DNA of 64,000 bases from Niastella soli (GTDB taxonomy: Bacteria > Bacteroidota > Bacteroidia > Chitinophagales > Chitinophagaceae): NCBI RefSeq assembly GCF_017742245.1, contig NZ_JAGHKO010000011.1, positions 398,518 through 462,517 on the forward strand. The letters are read 5' to 3'. The notes below the pieces were generated by a model. The model searched no databases. It was not told where the DNA came from and saw only the letters and a list, made by a program, of their open reading frames with translations. Shown piece by piece: positions 6,801-14,944 of the stretch (position 1 is the stretch's first letter; the number at the start of each line of letters is the position of its first letter). Position numbers and translations under genes: made by a program.

Positions 6801-9380
6801 TCAGGCTTTCACTGATCTCCGTTTAATGAATTTTTCCAGCTCCACTGCATGAAAGGTAATGGCGGAAACCAGTACGCAAAATCCCAGTTCCGTAAGTGTA
6901 AGTGGAGCTGTATTGAATATTTTGTTCAGGAAAGGAAGATATATTATAGCAATTTGTAAAAGAGAGGTGAGCGCAATGGCGCCAATAAGCGGTCGATTGG
7001 TAAATATTCCCATGCGGTAAATGAATTCATATTCGCTGCGTGAAACCAGTGCCTGCGCCATTTGGCTAAAACAAAGTACGGTAAACACCATGGTTTGCCA
7101 GTGCGCATCACCTATGTGAATGGCCCATGCCTGCATAATAAGGGTAACGGTAGCCATTAAAACACCCACCCAAATTGTATAAAACCCCAATCCCTGGGCA
7201 AAAATGCCTTCACCAGGGTTCCGTGGCGGTCGTTGCATAATTTTAGTGTCCGCCTTTTCACCCGCCAAAGCCAATCCAGGTAAACTATCCGTCACCAGGT
7301 TGATCCATAAGATATGGATCGGTAATAACGGAATGGGCAAACCCACCACTGGTGCCATAAATATGGTGAGTATCTCCGCAAAATTGCAAGCCAGCACATA
7401 CCGGATAAACTTCCTGATGTTATCATAGATACGCCGTCCTTCTTCTACCGCTTTTACGATGGTGGCAAAATTGTCGTCGAGCAGGATCATATCCGCGGCT
7501 TCTTTTGATACGTCGGTGCCGGTTATACCCATGGCCACGCCAATATTGGCACGTTTTAAAGCGGGCGCATCGTTCACCCCATCACCGGTCATGGCTACAA
7601 ACTGATCCTTTTTTTGCAGGGCCTTTACAATGCGAAGTTTTTGTTGAGGCGATACGCGCGCATATACTTTTATATGGGTGATGTTGTTGTCGAGGTCCTC
7701 ATCGGAGAATTTCGCCAGCTCGGCGCCGGTAACGGTCCTGTCGTCCTTGCTTTGCAAGATGCCCATATCCCGGGCTATGGCTGATGCCGTGGCGGGGTGG
7801 TCGCCGGTTATCAGCACCGGTACTATACCGGCTGTTCTACAGGCTGCAATGGCCTGCCGGGCTTCCGGTCGGGGCGGGTCGATCATGCCTGCCAGCCCAC
7901 AGAAATATTGCTCGCTTTCCAGCGTCTTCTGATCCGTCTCTTTCGGTAATTGTTTGATCAGTTTGCAGGAGTAGGCAATGACCCGTTGACCCGTTTCAGC
8001 CAGTTTATTGCTTTGTTCCGTGATGGGTTGTTGATCGGCTGTGTTACATATTTTTAAGATCGATTCCAGCGCACCTTTGGTGATCACCAGAAACTGATCA
8101 TTGATTGTATGCACCGTGGTCATCATTTTTCGGTCTGAATCAAAGGGTAGTTCCTGCTCCCGGGGATACGCCTGCTGCCATTTGTTGTCGTATCCCTTCT
8201 GCTGAAAGGCATATTCTACGAGGGCCACTTCGGTGGGGTCGCCTTTTCGTTTGTTGTTATCGGTATGATCTTCCTGTGAATCGTGATTCAGGCTCATGGC
8301 CAGTAATAAGGCTTGCTCTTTCGAAATGCCAGGGATGGCAAGATCAAATTGCCCGGGTTGCCAGATCTCCTGTACCGTCATCTGATTTTGAGTAAGGGTA
8401 CCGGTTTTGTCGGTACAGATATAGGTAACGGAACCAAGCGTTTCAACTGCGGGCAGTTTTCTGATCAATGCATTTTTACGTACCAGCTTTTTGGCGCCCA
8501 GGGCCAGCGCAATGGTAATAACGGCAGGCAGCGCTTCGGGGATGGCTGCTACTGCCAGTGAAATAGTAGTGAGCAACATGGTTAGCGGGTCCTGGCCACG
8601 CAACATGCCAATGCCATATAATACCAAACAAATGGCCAGCACTACAAATGATAACTTTTTACTGAAATCGGCCAGGCGTTGTTGCAGGGGAGTGGTAGGT
8701 TCTTTTTCCTGCAGCATACCGGCAATTTTCCCGATCTCGGTTTCCATGCCGGTTGCCACCACCACCCCTGTGCCATTACCAGCTGTGACCAGGGTGCTTT
8801 TATAAGCCATATTGGTACGGTCGCCCAGCGGCGCATCGTTATCCGCTAGCGGTTGAGAAGATTTATCAACAGCCTGAGATTCGCCCGTTAGCGATGCTTC
8901 TTCGATTTTTAAGGCATGGGCTTCCAGAATGCGGAGATCGGCGCCTACCATATCACCTGCCTCCAGCAATACTACATCACCGGGCACCAGCTCGACTGCA
9001 GGGATTTGCGTTACTCCTTTGTTTCGCCGCACTCTTACCATGGCTGCCGACAACTGCTTTAAGGCATCGATCGCTTTTTCAGCGCGGAACTCCTGCACAA
9101 ACCCAACAATGGCATTGATGATAATAATTATCAATATTACGATGGCGTCTTTCAGGTCACCGGCAATACCCGATACAATGGCGGCCACCATGAGTATCAG
9201 GATCATGACGTCTTTAAACTGCATGGCAAACAACAGCCATACCGGTCTTTTCTTTTTTTCCTGCAACTGGTTGGGGCCGTATTGCTGAATTCGTTTAGCG
9301 ACCTCATCGGCCGGCAAACCATCCGAATTGCTTTGAAGTTCCTTGAAAACAGCATCAGAAGTAGAGGTGTGCCAATTCAT
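6801..9380 (-). CDS. Ca2+-type P-type ATPase (P2A family)
   Basis: An 859-residue integral membrane pump with all P-type ATPase signatures: actuator-domain LTGES (residues 164-168), phosphorylation motif DKTGTLT (324-330) with the catalytic Asp at 324, and the hinge GDGVNDAPALK. The N-terminal cation-ATPase domain and a C-terminal set of six transmembrane helices are present. The M4 ion site reads PEALP where SERCA has PEGLP (E282 matching the calcium-site glutamate), which supports Ca2+ or another divalent cation, although Mn2+ or Na+ pumps of this class look similar. The gene is convergent with, and immediately abuts, the propeller gene. Confidence 0.92.
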   Translation of the reverse strand: MNWHTSTSDAVFKELQSNSDGLPADEVAKRIQQYGPNQLQEKKKRPVWLLFAMQFKDVMILILMVAAIVSGIAGDLKDAIVILIIIIINAIVGFVQEFRAEKAIDALKQLSAAMVRVRRNKGVTQIPAVELVPGDVVLLEAGDMVGADLRILEAHALKIEEASLTGESQAVDKSSQPLADNDAPLGDRTNMAYKSTLVTAGNGTGVVVATGMETEIGKIAGMLQEKEPTTPLQQRLADFSKKLSFVVLAICLVLYGIGMLRGQDPLTMLLTTISLAVAAIPEALPAVITIALALGAKKLVRKNALIRKLPAVETLGSVTYICTDKTGTLTQNQMTVQEIWQPGQFDLAIPGISKEQALLLAMSLNHDSQEDHTDNNKRKGDPTEVALVEYAFQQKGYDNKWQQAYPREQELPFDSDRKMMTTVHTINDQFLVITKGALESILKICNTADQQPITEQSNKLAETGQRVIAYSCKLIKQLPKETDQKTLESEQYFCGLAGMIDPPRPEARQAIAACRTAGIVPVLITGDHPATASAIARDMGILQSKDDRTVTGAELAKFSDEDLDNNITHIKVYARVSPQQKLRIVKALQKKDQFVAMTGDGVNDAPALKRANIGVAMGITGTDVSKEAADMILLDDNFATIVKAVEEGRRIYDNIRKFIRYVLACNFAEILTIFMAPVVGLPIPLLPIHILWINLVTDSLPGLALAGEKADTKIMQRPPRNPGEGIFAQGLGFYTIWVGVLMATVTLIMQAWAIHIGDAHWQTMVFTVLCFSQMAQALVSRSEYEFIYRMGIFTNRPLIGAIALTSLLQIAIIYLPFLNKIFNTAPLTLTELGFCVLVSAITFHAVELEKFIKRRSVKA

Positions 9381-9525
9381 TTTATAACAAGGTTTTTTTA
9401 CCAGTAATCTTTATTTAATTTGCTAACGCCTTAAATTCGGTACTGATTTTAAACTGTATGTGAACACATGCAATATTCCGGCCTCGTCCAAACGGTTGTA
9501 ATCACGATAATCACCTTTCCTGCAT
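9381..9525. promoter_or_regulatory. Divergent promoter region, P-ATPase / glutaminase-like gene
   Basis: This 145-bp gap separates divergent genes and must hold both promoters. A 14-base site at 9487-9500 centred on AAACGGTT partly matches the LacI-family operator pattern TGnAAnCGnTTnCA (two of ten fixed positions differ). No clear TAnnTTTG box is visible. Confidence 0.4.
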
Positions 9526-11598
9526 ATGAAAAATACTATTTTACTGCCTGTTTTATTGCTTTTTTCGATTGTTATTTCCGCGCAGGTAAAAAAAATGCCT
9601 GCCTACCCATTGATTACCCATGACCCCTATTTCAGTGTATGGTCATTTACTGATGATCTTACCACCGGTTCTACCAAACACTGGACGGGCGCCGACCAGC
9701 CATTGACCGGCTGGTTGACGGTAGATGGACAGTACTATCGTTTTATGGGGAAAGGAGATGCTGCCGAGGAGGCTTCCATCTCAAAACGAAATGTTGCAAT
9801 GAAGTTTCCGCCAGTGGCCATTGCGCAACAGAAAGAAGTAACAGTAACTGCCACCCGAACCACTTACCGGTTTGTTTGTGGCCCTGTTGATCTTCAATTG
9901 CAGTTCACCTCTCCCTTGCTATTGAACAATTGGACGGTGCTAACCCGGCCGGTTTCTTATATAACGGCAATTGTACAGTCAAACGACGGTAAGGTACATA
10001 CCGCACAGGTTTATATAAGTATACCAACTGCTTTGTGTACCAATAAACAAGAGCAGGATGTGTACATGTATCAATATGTTACACCCGAGGGACTGGAAGT
10101 GGTAAAAGCCGGCACAAAAGAACAGCCAGTATTACAAAAGAAAGGCGATGACCTGCGTATTGACTGGGGATATGTATACCTGGCCGCAAAACAGGTGCCC
10201 AACACAACGGTGGTTATCCGAATAGATTCAACAAGTTTAATACCCGATGGTCCCAAACCGCAACCAGGTGATCCGAGGTACATTCGTGGTCAGGCAGGCC
10301 GGGCCATTTTGCCGGAAATTAAGACAAATGCAACGCCTCAGGAGCAATTCATAATGATTGGCTATGATGATGTATATGCTGTTCAGTATTTTGGTCAGAA
10401 CCTGCCGCCGGTTTGGCGTACCGAAGGCCGCACTATAGAGAAAGAACTGGCGCATGCCGCCGCAGAATATAAAAGCGTGATGAAGCAATGTACGGCTTTT
10501 GATCAGCAGCTTTATACGGATGCCGTAAAGGCCGGGGGCGAAAAGTATGCGCAATTATGTGTGGCAGCCTATCGCCAGAGCATTGCCGCGCATAAGATCC
10601 TGAAAGACCCAAAAGGGGAGATCTTATTCCTGTCGAAAGAGAATTTCAGTAATGGGTCTATCAATACGGTGGATGTGACCTATCCCTCGGCGCCGTTGTA
10701 CCTATTGTATAACCCTGACCTGTTAAAAGGTATGCTGAATGGCATTTTCTATTATACGGAAAGCGGCAAATTTACCAAACCCTTTGCGGCGCATGACCTG
10801 GGCACCTATCCATTGGCCAATGGTCAAACCTATGGGGAAGATATGCCCGTAGAGGAATCGGGCAATATGCTCATTTTAACAGCTGCCATTGCCAAGGCGG
10901 AGGGGAATGCCAATTATGCCAGAAAGCACTGGAAAACGCTTACAACGTGGGTAGATTACCTGGAGAAGGAAGGGTTTGATCCGGCCAACCAATTGTGTAC
11001 CGATGATTTTGCCGGCCACCTTGCGCGCAACGCGAATTTGTCGGTAAAAGCAATTGTCGCAATAGGATGTTATGCTATGCTGGCAGAAATGATGCATGAT
11101 GTGCCTACCAGTATGAAGTATCGCACCACGGCCATAAACATGGCAAAAAAATGGATGCAGCTGGCCAACGATGGCGACCATTACGCCCTGACCTTTTCAG
11201 ATAAAAACACCTGGAGCCAGAAGTATAATCTGATTTGGGACAGGGTTTTGAACCTGCATTTATTTCCGGCCGAAGTTTATAATAAAGAGATAAAATACTA
11301 TCTCACCAAACAAAATACCTTTGGGTTGCCATTGGATAGCCGGAAAACCTATACCAAGAGCGACTGGATACTATGGACTGCTTCCCTTACCAGCGATACG
11401 ACTGCGTTTAAAGCGCTGACTGACCCGGTATACACTTATCTTAACGAAACGCCAACGCGGGTGCCCCTGAGCGACTGGAGCGAAACTACCAATGGAAAAC
11501 AGGTAGGGTTTCAGGCGCGCAGTGTAGTAGGTGGGTATTTTATGCGCATGCTGGATAAGAAATGGAGGGGAAGAAAGGCCATAGGCAATGGGCAATAG
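9526..11598 (+). CDS. Secreted glutaminase-A-like protein (DUF4964/DUF5127/DUF4965/DUF1793 type)
   Basis: A 690-residue protein with a signal peptide (MKNTILLPVLLLFSIVISAQ). The N-terminal part (MPAYPLITHDPYFSVWSFTDDLT, then TGSTKHWTGADQPLTGWLTVDG) is the DUF4964/5127 region. The C-terminal half has the (alpha/alpha) barrel with LYNPDLLKGMLNGIFYYTESGKF, DLGTYPLANGQTYGEDMPVEESGNML and LCTDDFAGHLARNANLSVKAI, as in fungal glutaminase GtaA and many Bacteroidota homologues. It is periplasmic or exported. The last residues (KAIGNGQ) are encoded by the GGCAATGGGCAATAGG repeat word, so the C-terminus probably extends a few residues beyond its ancestral end. Substrate in this species is uncertain. Confidence 0.85.
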   Translation: MKNTILLPVLLLFSIVISAQVKKMPAYPLITHDPYFSVWSFTDDLTTGSTKHWTGADQPLTGWLTVDGQYYRFMGKGDAAEEASISKRNVAMKFPPVAIAQQKEVTVTATRTTYRFVCGPVDLQLQFTSPLLLNNWTVLTRPVSYITAIVQSNDGKVHTAQVYISIPTALCTNKQEQDVYMYQYVTPEGLEVVKAGTKEQPVLQKKGDDLRIDWGYVYLAAKQVPNTTVVIRIDSTSLIPDGPKPQPGDPRYIRGQAGRAILPEIKTNATPQEQFIMIGYDDVYAVQYFGQNLPPVWRTEGRTIEKELAHAAAEYKSVMKQCTAFDQQLYTDAVKAGGEKYAQLCVAAYRQSIAAHKILKDPKGEILFLSKENFSNGSINTVDVTYPSAPLYLLYNPDLLKGMLNGIFYYTESGKFTKPFAAHDLGTYPLANGQTYGEDMPVEESGNMLILTAAIAKAEGNANYARKHWKTLTTWVDYLEKEGFDPANQLCTDDFAGHLARNANLSVKAIVAIGCYAMLAEMMHDVPTSMKYRTTAINMAKKWMQLANDGDHYALTFSDKNTWSQKYNLIWDRVLNLHLFPAEVYNKEIKYYLTKQNTFGLPLDSRKTYTKSDWILWTASLTSDTTAFKALTDPVYTYLNETPTRVPLSDWSETTNGKQVGFQARSVVGGYFMRMLDKKWRGRKAIGNGQ

Positions 11599-11690
11599 GC
11601 AATGGATAGCCAGTTCTTTAGTTATTGAGTTTTAAGTTCAAAGTTATCGCGTCGTGGGTTTGCCGTCTGCCGTTTGCCGATTCACGATTA
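11577..11690 (+). repeat. Intercistronic repeat, direct then inverted heptamer words
   Basis: GGCAATGGGCAATAGG words begin inside the last codons of the upstream gene. An AGTT(A/C)TTTAGTT-type stretch and a TCGCGT centre (11647-11652) follow, then the reversed words TTTGCCGTCTGCCG (about 11658-11680) shortly before the next start. It follows the window-wide pattern of sense words after a stop and antisense words before a start. Confidence 0.75.
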
Positions 11691-11722
11691 TTCCATTTTC
11701 AAATTTGCTAATTTTCACATTA

Positions 11723-12580
11723 ATGAACCGTCGTCATTTTCTTAAAAACACTACACCGGTGCTGCTGTTACTTACAAATGGTAATATGCTGTACCGTTCT
11801 GTTTCAGAGCTGGCTTCGCCACGAAATAAAGTTAAGTGTCGCTTTGCGGTGGCCAGCGATGGGCATTTTGGTGAGCCCAAAACTACCTGGGAGAGTAATT
11901 ATAACAGTATCATTTCCCACATCAATCTTCAGCATAAGCAAAGTAAACTGCAGGCCTGTATCATTAATGGCGATATCATTCATAACGATCCCGCTATGAT
12001 GCCATTGGCCAAACAGCAGCTCGATCAATTAAAAATGCCCTATTATGTTACGCAGGGCAATCACGACAGGGTGAATGAAGAAGCGTGGCGCAAAACCTGG
12101 AACATGCCTTTCAATCATTCTTTCGAAATAGGGAAGCAGGTATTCCTGCTGGCCACTACCTCCAATGAAAAAGGCGATTTTCTTTGTCCGGACCTTGACT
12201 GGATGCGAGCCCAGCTGGAAAAATATAAGAAGGCGCCAAATGTGTTCATTGCCATTCATATTACACCGGTTAAATGGACAGAATATGGCGCAGACTGCCC
12301 CGAGTTCATTAGCCTGTTGAAAGATTATAAGAACGTTCGGGCGGTTTTTAATGGCCACGATCATGACCAGGACGATATGAAAGAAAGGGAAGGTATCCCG
12401 TTTCTGTTCGATTCACACATTGGCGGTAGCTGGGGAACAGCGTATAAGGGTTTTCGTATGGTAGAAGTGATGGATGACAATACCGTCGCTACTTATATTC
12501 TGAATCCGGCAGAAAAGATGAATGAACATATGTTGCAGGACCGACAGGCTGCAGTAAGGGCAATAGGCAATGGAAAATAG
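11723..12580 (+). CDS. Calcineurin-like metallophosphoesterase, Tat-type signal
   Basis: A 285-residue protein starting MNRRHFLKNTTPVLLLL, a Tat-like RR signal, so export is likely. The five metallophosphoesterase blocks are visible: ASDGHFG (D and H), NGDIIHN, QGNHDR, a histidine in AIHITPV, and NGHDHDQ. These residues would bind a two-metal centre and hydrolyse a phosphomono- or diester; the substrate is unknown. I chose the ATG at 11723 because the frame upstream of it only translates the intergenic repeat. The C-terminal RAIGNGK and the TAG stop come from a repeat word. Confidence 0.85.
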   Translation: MNRRHFLKNTTPVLLLLTNGNMLYRSVSELASPRNKVKCRFAVASDGHFGEPKTTWESNYNSIISHINLQHKQSKLQACIINGDIIHNDPAMMPLAKQQLDQLKMPYYVTQGNHDRVNEEAWRKTWNMPFNHSFEIGKQVFLLATTSNEKGDFLCPDLDWMRAQLEKYKKAPNVFIAIHITPVKWTEYGADCPEFISLLKDYKNVRAVFNGHDHDQDDMKEREGIPFLFDSHIGGSWGTAYKGFRMVEVMDDNTVATYILNPAEKMNEHMLQDRQAAVRAIGNGK

Positions 12581-12842
12581 GCAATAGGCAATGGGCAACT
12601 GGGTAAATAGAGAGTTGCCCTTTACAAGGTGCCGGTTATTTAGTTATTAGGTTGGTAAGTTATTAAGTTCGTAAGTTGTCGCGAGTCCTAAACCCAATAA
12701 CCCAATAACCCAATAACCCAATAACCCAATAACCCAATAACCCAATAACCCAATAACCCAATAACCCAATAACCCAATAACTGATAAACTGGTATCTGGT
12801 GTTTTTCTCGTCAACTGATTAACTGGTCAACTGATCAACTCC
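12556..12842. repeat. Convergent-gap composite repeat with 11 copies of AACCCAAT
   Basis: The element opens with GGCAATAGG words inside the end of the phosphoesterase gene, then a GTTGCCCTTTACAAGGTGCC core, a GGTTATTTAGTTATTAGG stretch and a TCGCGA centre at 12679-12684. Eleven perfect copies of the 8-mer AACCCAAT follow (12691-12778). It closes with TCAACTGATCAACT words (12806-12842), which are the sense form AGTTGATCAGTTGA for the minus-strand cupin that ends at 12843. A paralogous copy of the core and 8-mers is at 33952-34195. Confidence 0.9.
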
Positions 12843-13382
12843 CTACCAGTACCTTTCAATTAACAACTTATCTATCCCTTTTTTACGGGCGCGGCGGGCG
12901 GTGCTTTTTATAAGCGGGTTGAGCAGTGATAGCATACCGGGCAGTCTTGTATCAGTAAGGTCTAACAGCAGGGCCAGGTGAGCAAACTTTTTAGGGATGC
13001 CTTTTTTAGAGGTAAGCCCGTCGGATGCAAGTCCATACCCGATAGACAATCCTTTTAGAAAATTATCTTTAGGCGGAACTATCTTTACATGAAACCTGAT
13101 CACTTCATGGCCGGGGTTATAAAACCGGTGTAGTTGATTAACAGGAGCAATAGCCTGATTGCCGGGCAGCAGCCGTAATTGTTTCTTACCCACATCAATA
13201 CCAAGGATACCTTCCACTGCTGTAAATTCTTCATTGAACGTTGTGTGATAATGCATGTCGTTGCCTCCACCAGGTTGCAATTCTACTTCCACCAATACAT
13301 ACTGTCCATTGGTTTCGCTGGTAGTTTTCAGCACGGTTACCTTGTCTTTGATCAGGGGATTTTCAAATACTCTTTTTTTCAT
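12843..13382 (-). CDS. Single-domain cupin protein
   Basis: A 179-residue protein with a cupin barrel. Motif 1 includes PGGGNDMHYHTTFNEEFTAVEG (H44, H46 and a glutamate as likely metal ligands) and motif 2 includes NQLHRFYNPG. No signal peptide is seen, so it is probably cytoplasmic. The C-terminal 60 residues are basic (TARRARKKGID) and not part of the core cupin. The substrate cannot be told. It is divergent from the FCP1-like phosphatase gene and shares its operator-rich upstream region. Confidence 0.75.
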   Translation of the reverse strand: MKKRVFENPLIKDKVTVLKTTSETNGQYVLVEVELQPGGGNDMHYHTTFNEEFTAVEGILGIDVGKKQLRLLPGNQAIAPVNQLHRFYNPGHEVIRFHVKIVPPKDNFLKGLSIGYGLASDGLTSKKGIPKKFAHLALLLDLTDTRLPGMLSLLNPLIKSTARRARKKGIDKLLIERYW

Positions 13383-13656
13383 GGCGAGTTGTTGAGATTA
13401 CAAATGTTGCGTTTGTTGCCAGTCTGTAAAAGCAGTCAGTGTATGAACTGAGGAATAATGTGGGTGAATTGAAAATTACGGAAATTGCCAGGTAAAAAGG
13501 CCATATAGTGCTATAAGACTATAGTTAATAAATTAATATAGTGCTGGAATACTATAATTAAACATTATAGAGCTGTAGTACTATATATATAAACGAAGTT
13601 CTTATCGTTATATGAATACATTTTAAAAATAGATCCTTTTTACTATCTTCAGCCAA
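13383..13656. promoter_or_regulatory. Divergent regulatory region with three TATAGT-N8-ACTATA sites
   Basis: Three 20-bp inverted repeats lie at 13504-13523, 13537-13556 and 13566-13585. The first two are perfect TATAGT...ACTATA; the third has one change (TATAGA). All three 8-base spacers start with GC-T, and the centres are 33 and 29 bp apart, near three helical turns, which suggests cooperative binding of a dimeric regulator on one face of the helix. A TATCTTCA sequence, 6 of 8 to TAnnTTTG, is just before the start at 13657. The regulator is not identified. Confidence 0.7.
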
Positions 13657-14205
13657 ATGCAAGACAAATCGAATAAGCTGATAATTTTTGATCTGGATGA
13701 AACATTGATTCATGCGGATGTTGCAGAGTTGAGTTATCCTTCTCATTTTATGTTTGATACATATTTTGTTTACGAACGGCCAGGCGTGCGTTCATTTCTA
13801 AGTGATATTGCTCAGCACTTCACAATAGGCATCTGGAGTTCGGCAAGCGATGATTATGTGGCGGAAATAGTTGGTCATATTATGCCCGCTACAATAGAAC
13901 CGTTGGTGGTATGGGGTCGTAGTAAATGCACTATGAAGAGGGATTATGACTATGACAATTATTACTACGAAAAGAGGCTCGATAAGCTCAAGAAAAAGGG
14001 ATTTCCTCTTGAGCAGATCCTTATAGTAGATGATTCACCGGAAAAGGCAAGGACCAACTATGGAAACGCTATTTATATAAGTGAGTTCACCGGCGATGCA
14101 AATGATAAAGAACTTCAATTCTTATACAATTACCTGTTGACCTTTAAAACGGTAGCCAATGTGCGGACCGTAGAAAAGCGTGGCTGGCGGCAGTTTCCAT
14201 CATAA
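13657..14205 (+). CDS. FCP1/NIF-like HAD phosphatase
   Basis: A 182-residue protein with the HAD motif IIFDLDETLIHAD (catalytic D12, D14; the DLDETL form typical of FCP1/NLI-interacting-factor phosphatases), motif II in GIWSSAS, and motif IV VDDSPEKARTNYGNAI. The fold is that of the small CTD-type phosphatases common in eukaryotes; bacterial members exist but their targets are unknown. The protein is cytoplasmic. It is downstream of the TATAGT-type operator array and followed by terminator-like hairpins. Confidence 0.85.
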   Translation: MQDKSNKLIIFDLDETLIHADVAELSYPSHFMFDTYFVYERPGVRSFLSDIAQHFTIGIWSSASDDYVAEIVGHIMPATIEPLVVWGRSKCTMKRDYDYDNYYYEKRLDKLKKKGFPLEQILIVDDSPEKARTNYGNAIYISEFTGDANDKELQFLYNYLLTFKTVANVRTVEKRGWRQFPS

Positions 14206-14241
14206 TAGAAACATTTACCCGATTCAATCTTCCTGAGTTAT

Positions 14242-14306
14242 AAACCCGGTTAGCCTGGGTATTTTTTTGCCAGCCATGTTGGCGAACCGCTATGGTACGG
14301 TTTTTT
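14242..14306 (+). terminator. Terminator hairpins after the FCP1-like gene
   Basis: A hairpin with arms ACCCGG and CCTGGGT (14244-14260, one bulge) is followed by ATTTTTTT. A second short hairpin, AACCG...CGGTT (14285-14302), is followed by TTTT. Both fit intrinsic terminators for the plus-strand gene ending at 14205. Confidence 0.6.
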
Positions 14307-14309
14307 AAG

Positions 14310-14330
14310 AATTGTTTAAAATTGTTTAAA
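14310..14330 (+). repeat. Tandem ATTGTTTAAA repeat before the protoglobin gene
   Basis: Two exact adjacent copies of ATTGTTTAAA at 14311-14330, 20 bases upstream of the protoglobin start. The position fits a promoter or operator element, but no regulator can be named. Confidence 0.5.
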
Positions 14331-14350
14331 GCAAATAATAACAATTAGTT

Positions 14351-14944
14351 ATGGAAACAGTAGTGGACAATATCGCCGGCTACGACTATGGTGCAAATGA
14401 ATTGGCCACCTCACCGGTTACTATGAAAGACCTGGATCTGTTAAAACAAACTATTACGATCGATTCAGACGATCAAAAGTATTTACGCATGGCGGGTGAT
14501 GTGTTGGAGGCGCAAACGGAGTCGATCGTAAATATGTGGCGCGGAGTGATCAGTTCAATGCCGCACCTGGCGTACTATTTTAAAAATGAAGCCGGTAAAA
14601 CCGATGAACAATATAAACAAAAAGTAAAGGAAAGATTCAAACAATGGATCATGGACCTTTGCTATAAACCATATGACCAGGATTGGTTGAATTATCAACA
14701 CGAGATCGGTTTACGGCATATGTCGGCTAAAAAGAATAAAACGGATGATGCCGATGCGCCAGCGTACATCCCTATGCGATATGTGATTGCATTTGCCGCT
14801 GTTGTAAATGATTCTATAAAGCCTTTTATGGCCAAAAATGGACATAGCCTCGGCGTTATTGAAAAAATGCACAAGGCCTGGTGTAAAGCCGTTTTATTAC
14901 ATGTTACGTTATGGACCCGGGCTTATTGCGATAATGAGTGGTAA
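14351..14944 (+). CDS. Single-domain protoglobin (haem sensor globin)
   Basis: A 197-residue protein matching stand-alone protoglobins in length and pattern: LRMAGDVLEAQTESIVNMWRGVI (helix A/B region), the QHEIGLRHM segment containing the likely proximal haem histidine (H123), and YIPMRYVIAFAAVVNDSIKPF (helix G). No transducer domain is attached. Protoglobins bind O2, CO or NO; in this form they may carry, detoxify or sense the gas. The last 41 bp overlap the tail of the convergent membrane-protein gene. Confidence 0.85.
   Translation: METVVDNIAGYDYGANELATSPVTMKDLDLLKQTITIDSDDQKYLRMAGDVLEAQTESIVNMWRGVISSMPHLAYYFKNEAGKTDEQYKQKVKERFKQWIMDLCYKPYDQDWLNYQHEIGLRHMSAKKNKTDDADAPAYIPMRYVIAFAAVVNDSIKPFMAKNGHSLGVIEKMHKAWCKAVLLHVTLWTRAYCDNEW

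Noticed and set aside
6362-9288. Long antisense frames inside the propeller and P-ATPase genes
   Set aside because: They mirror real genes whose motifs are intact on the other strand; no independent protein features.
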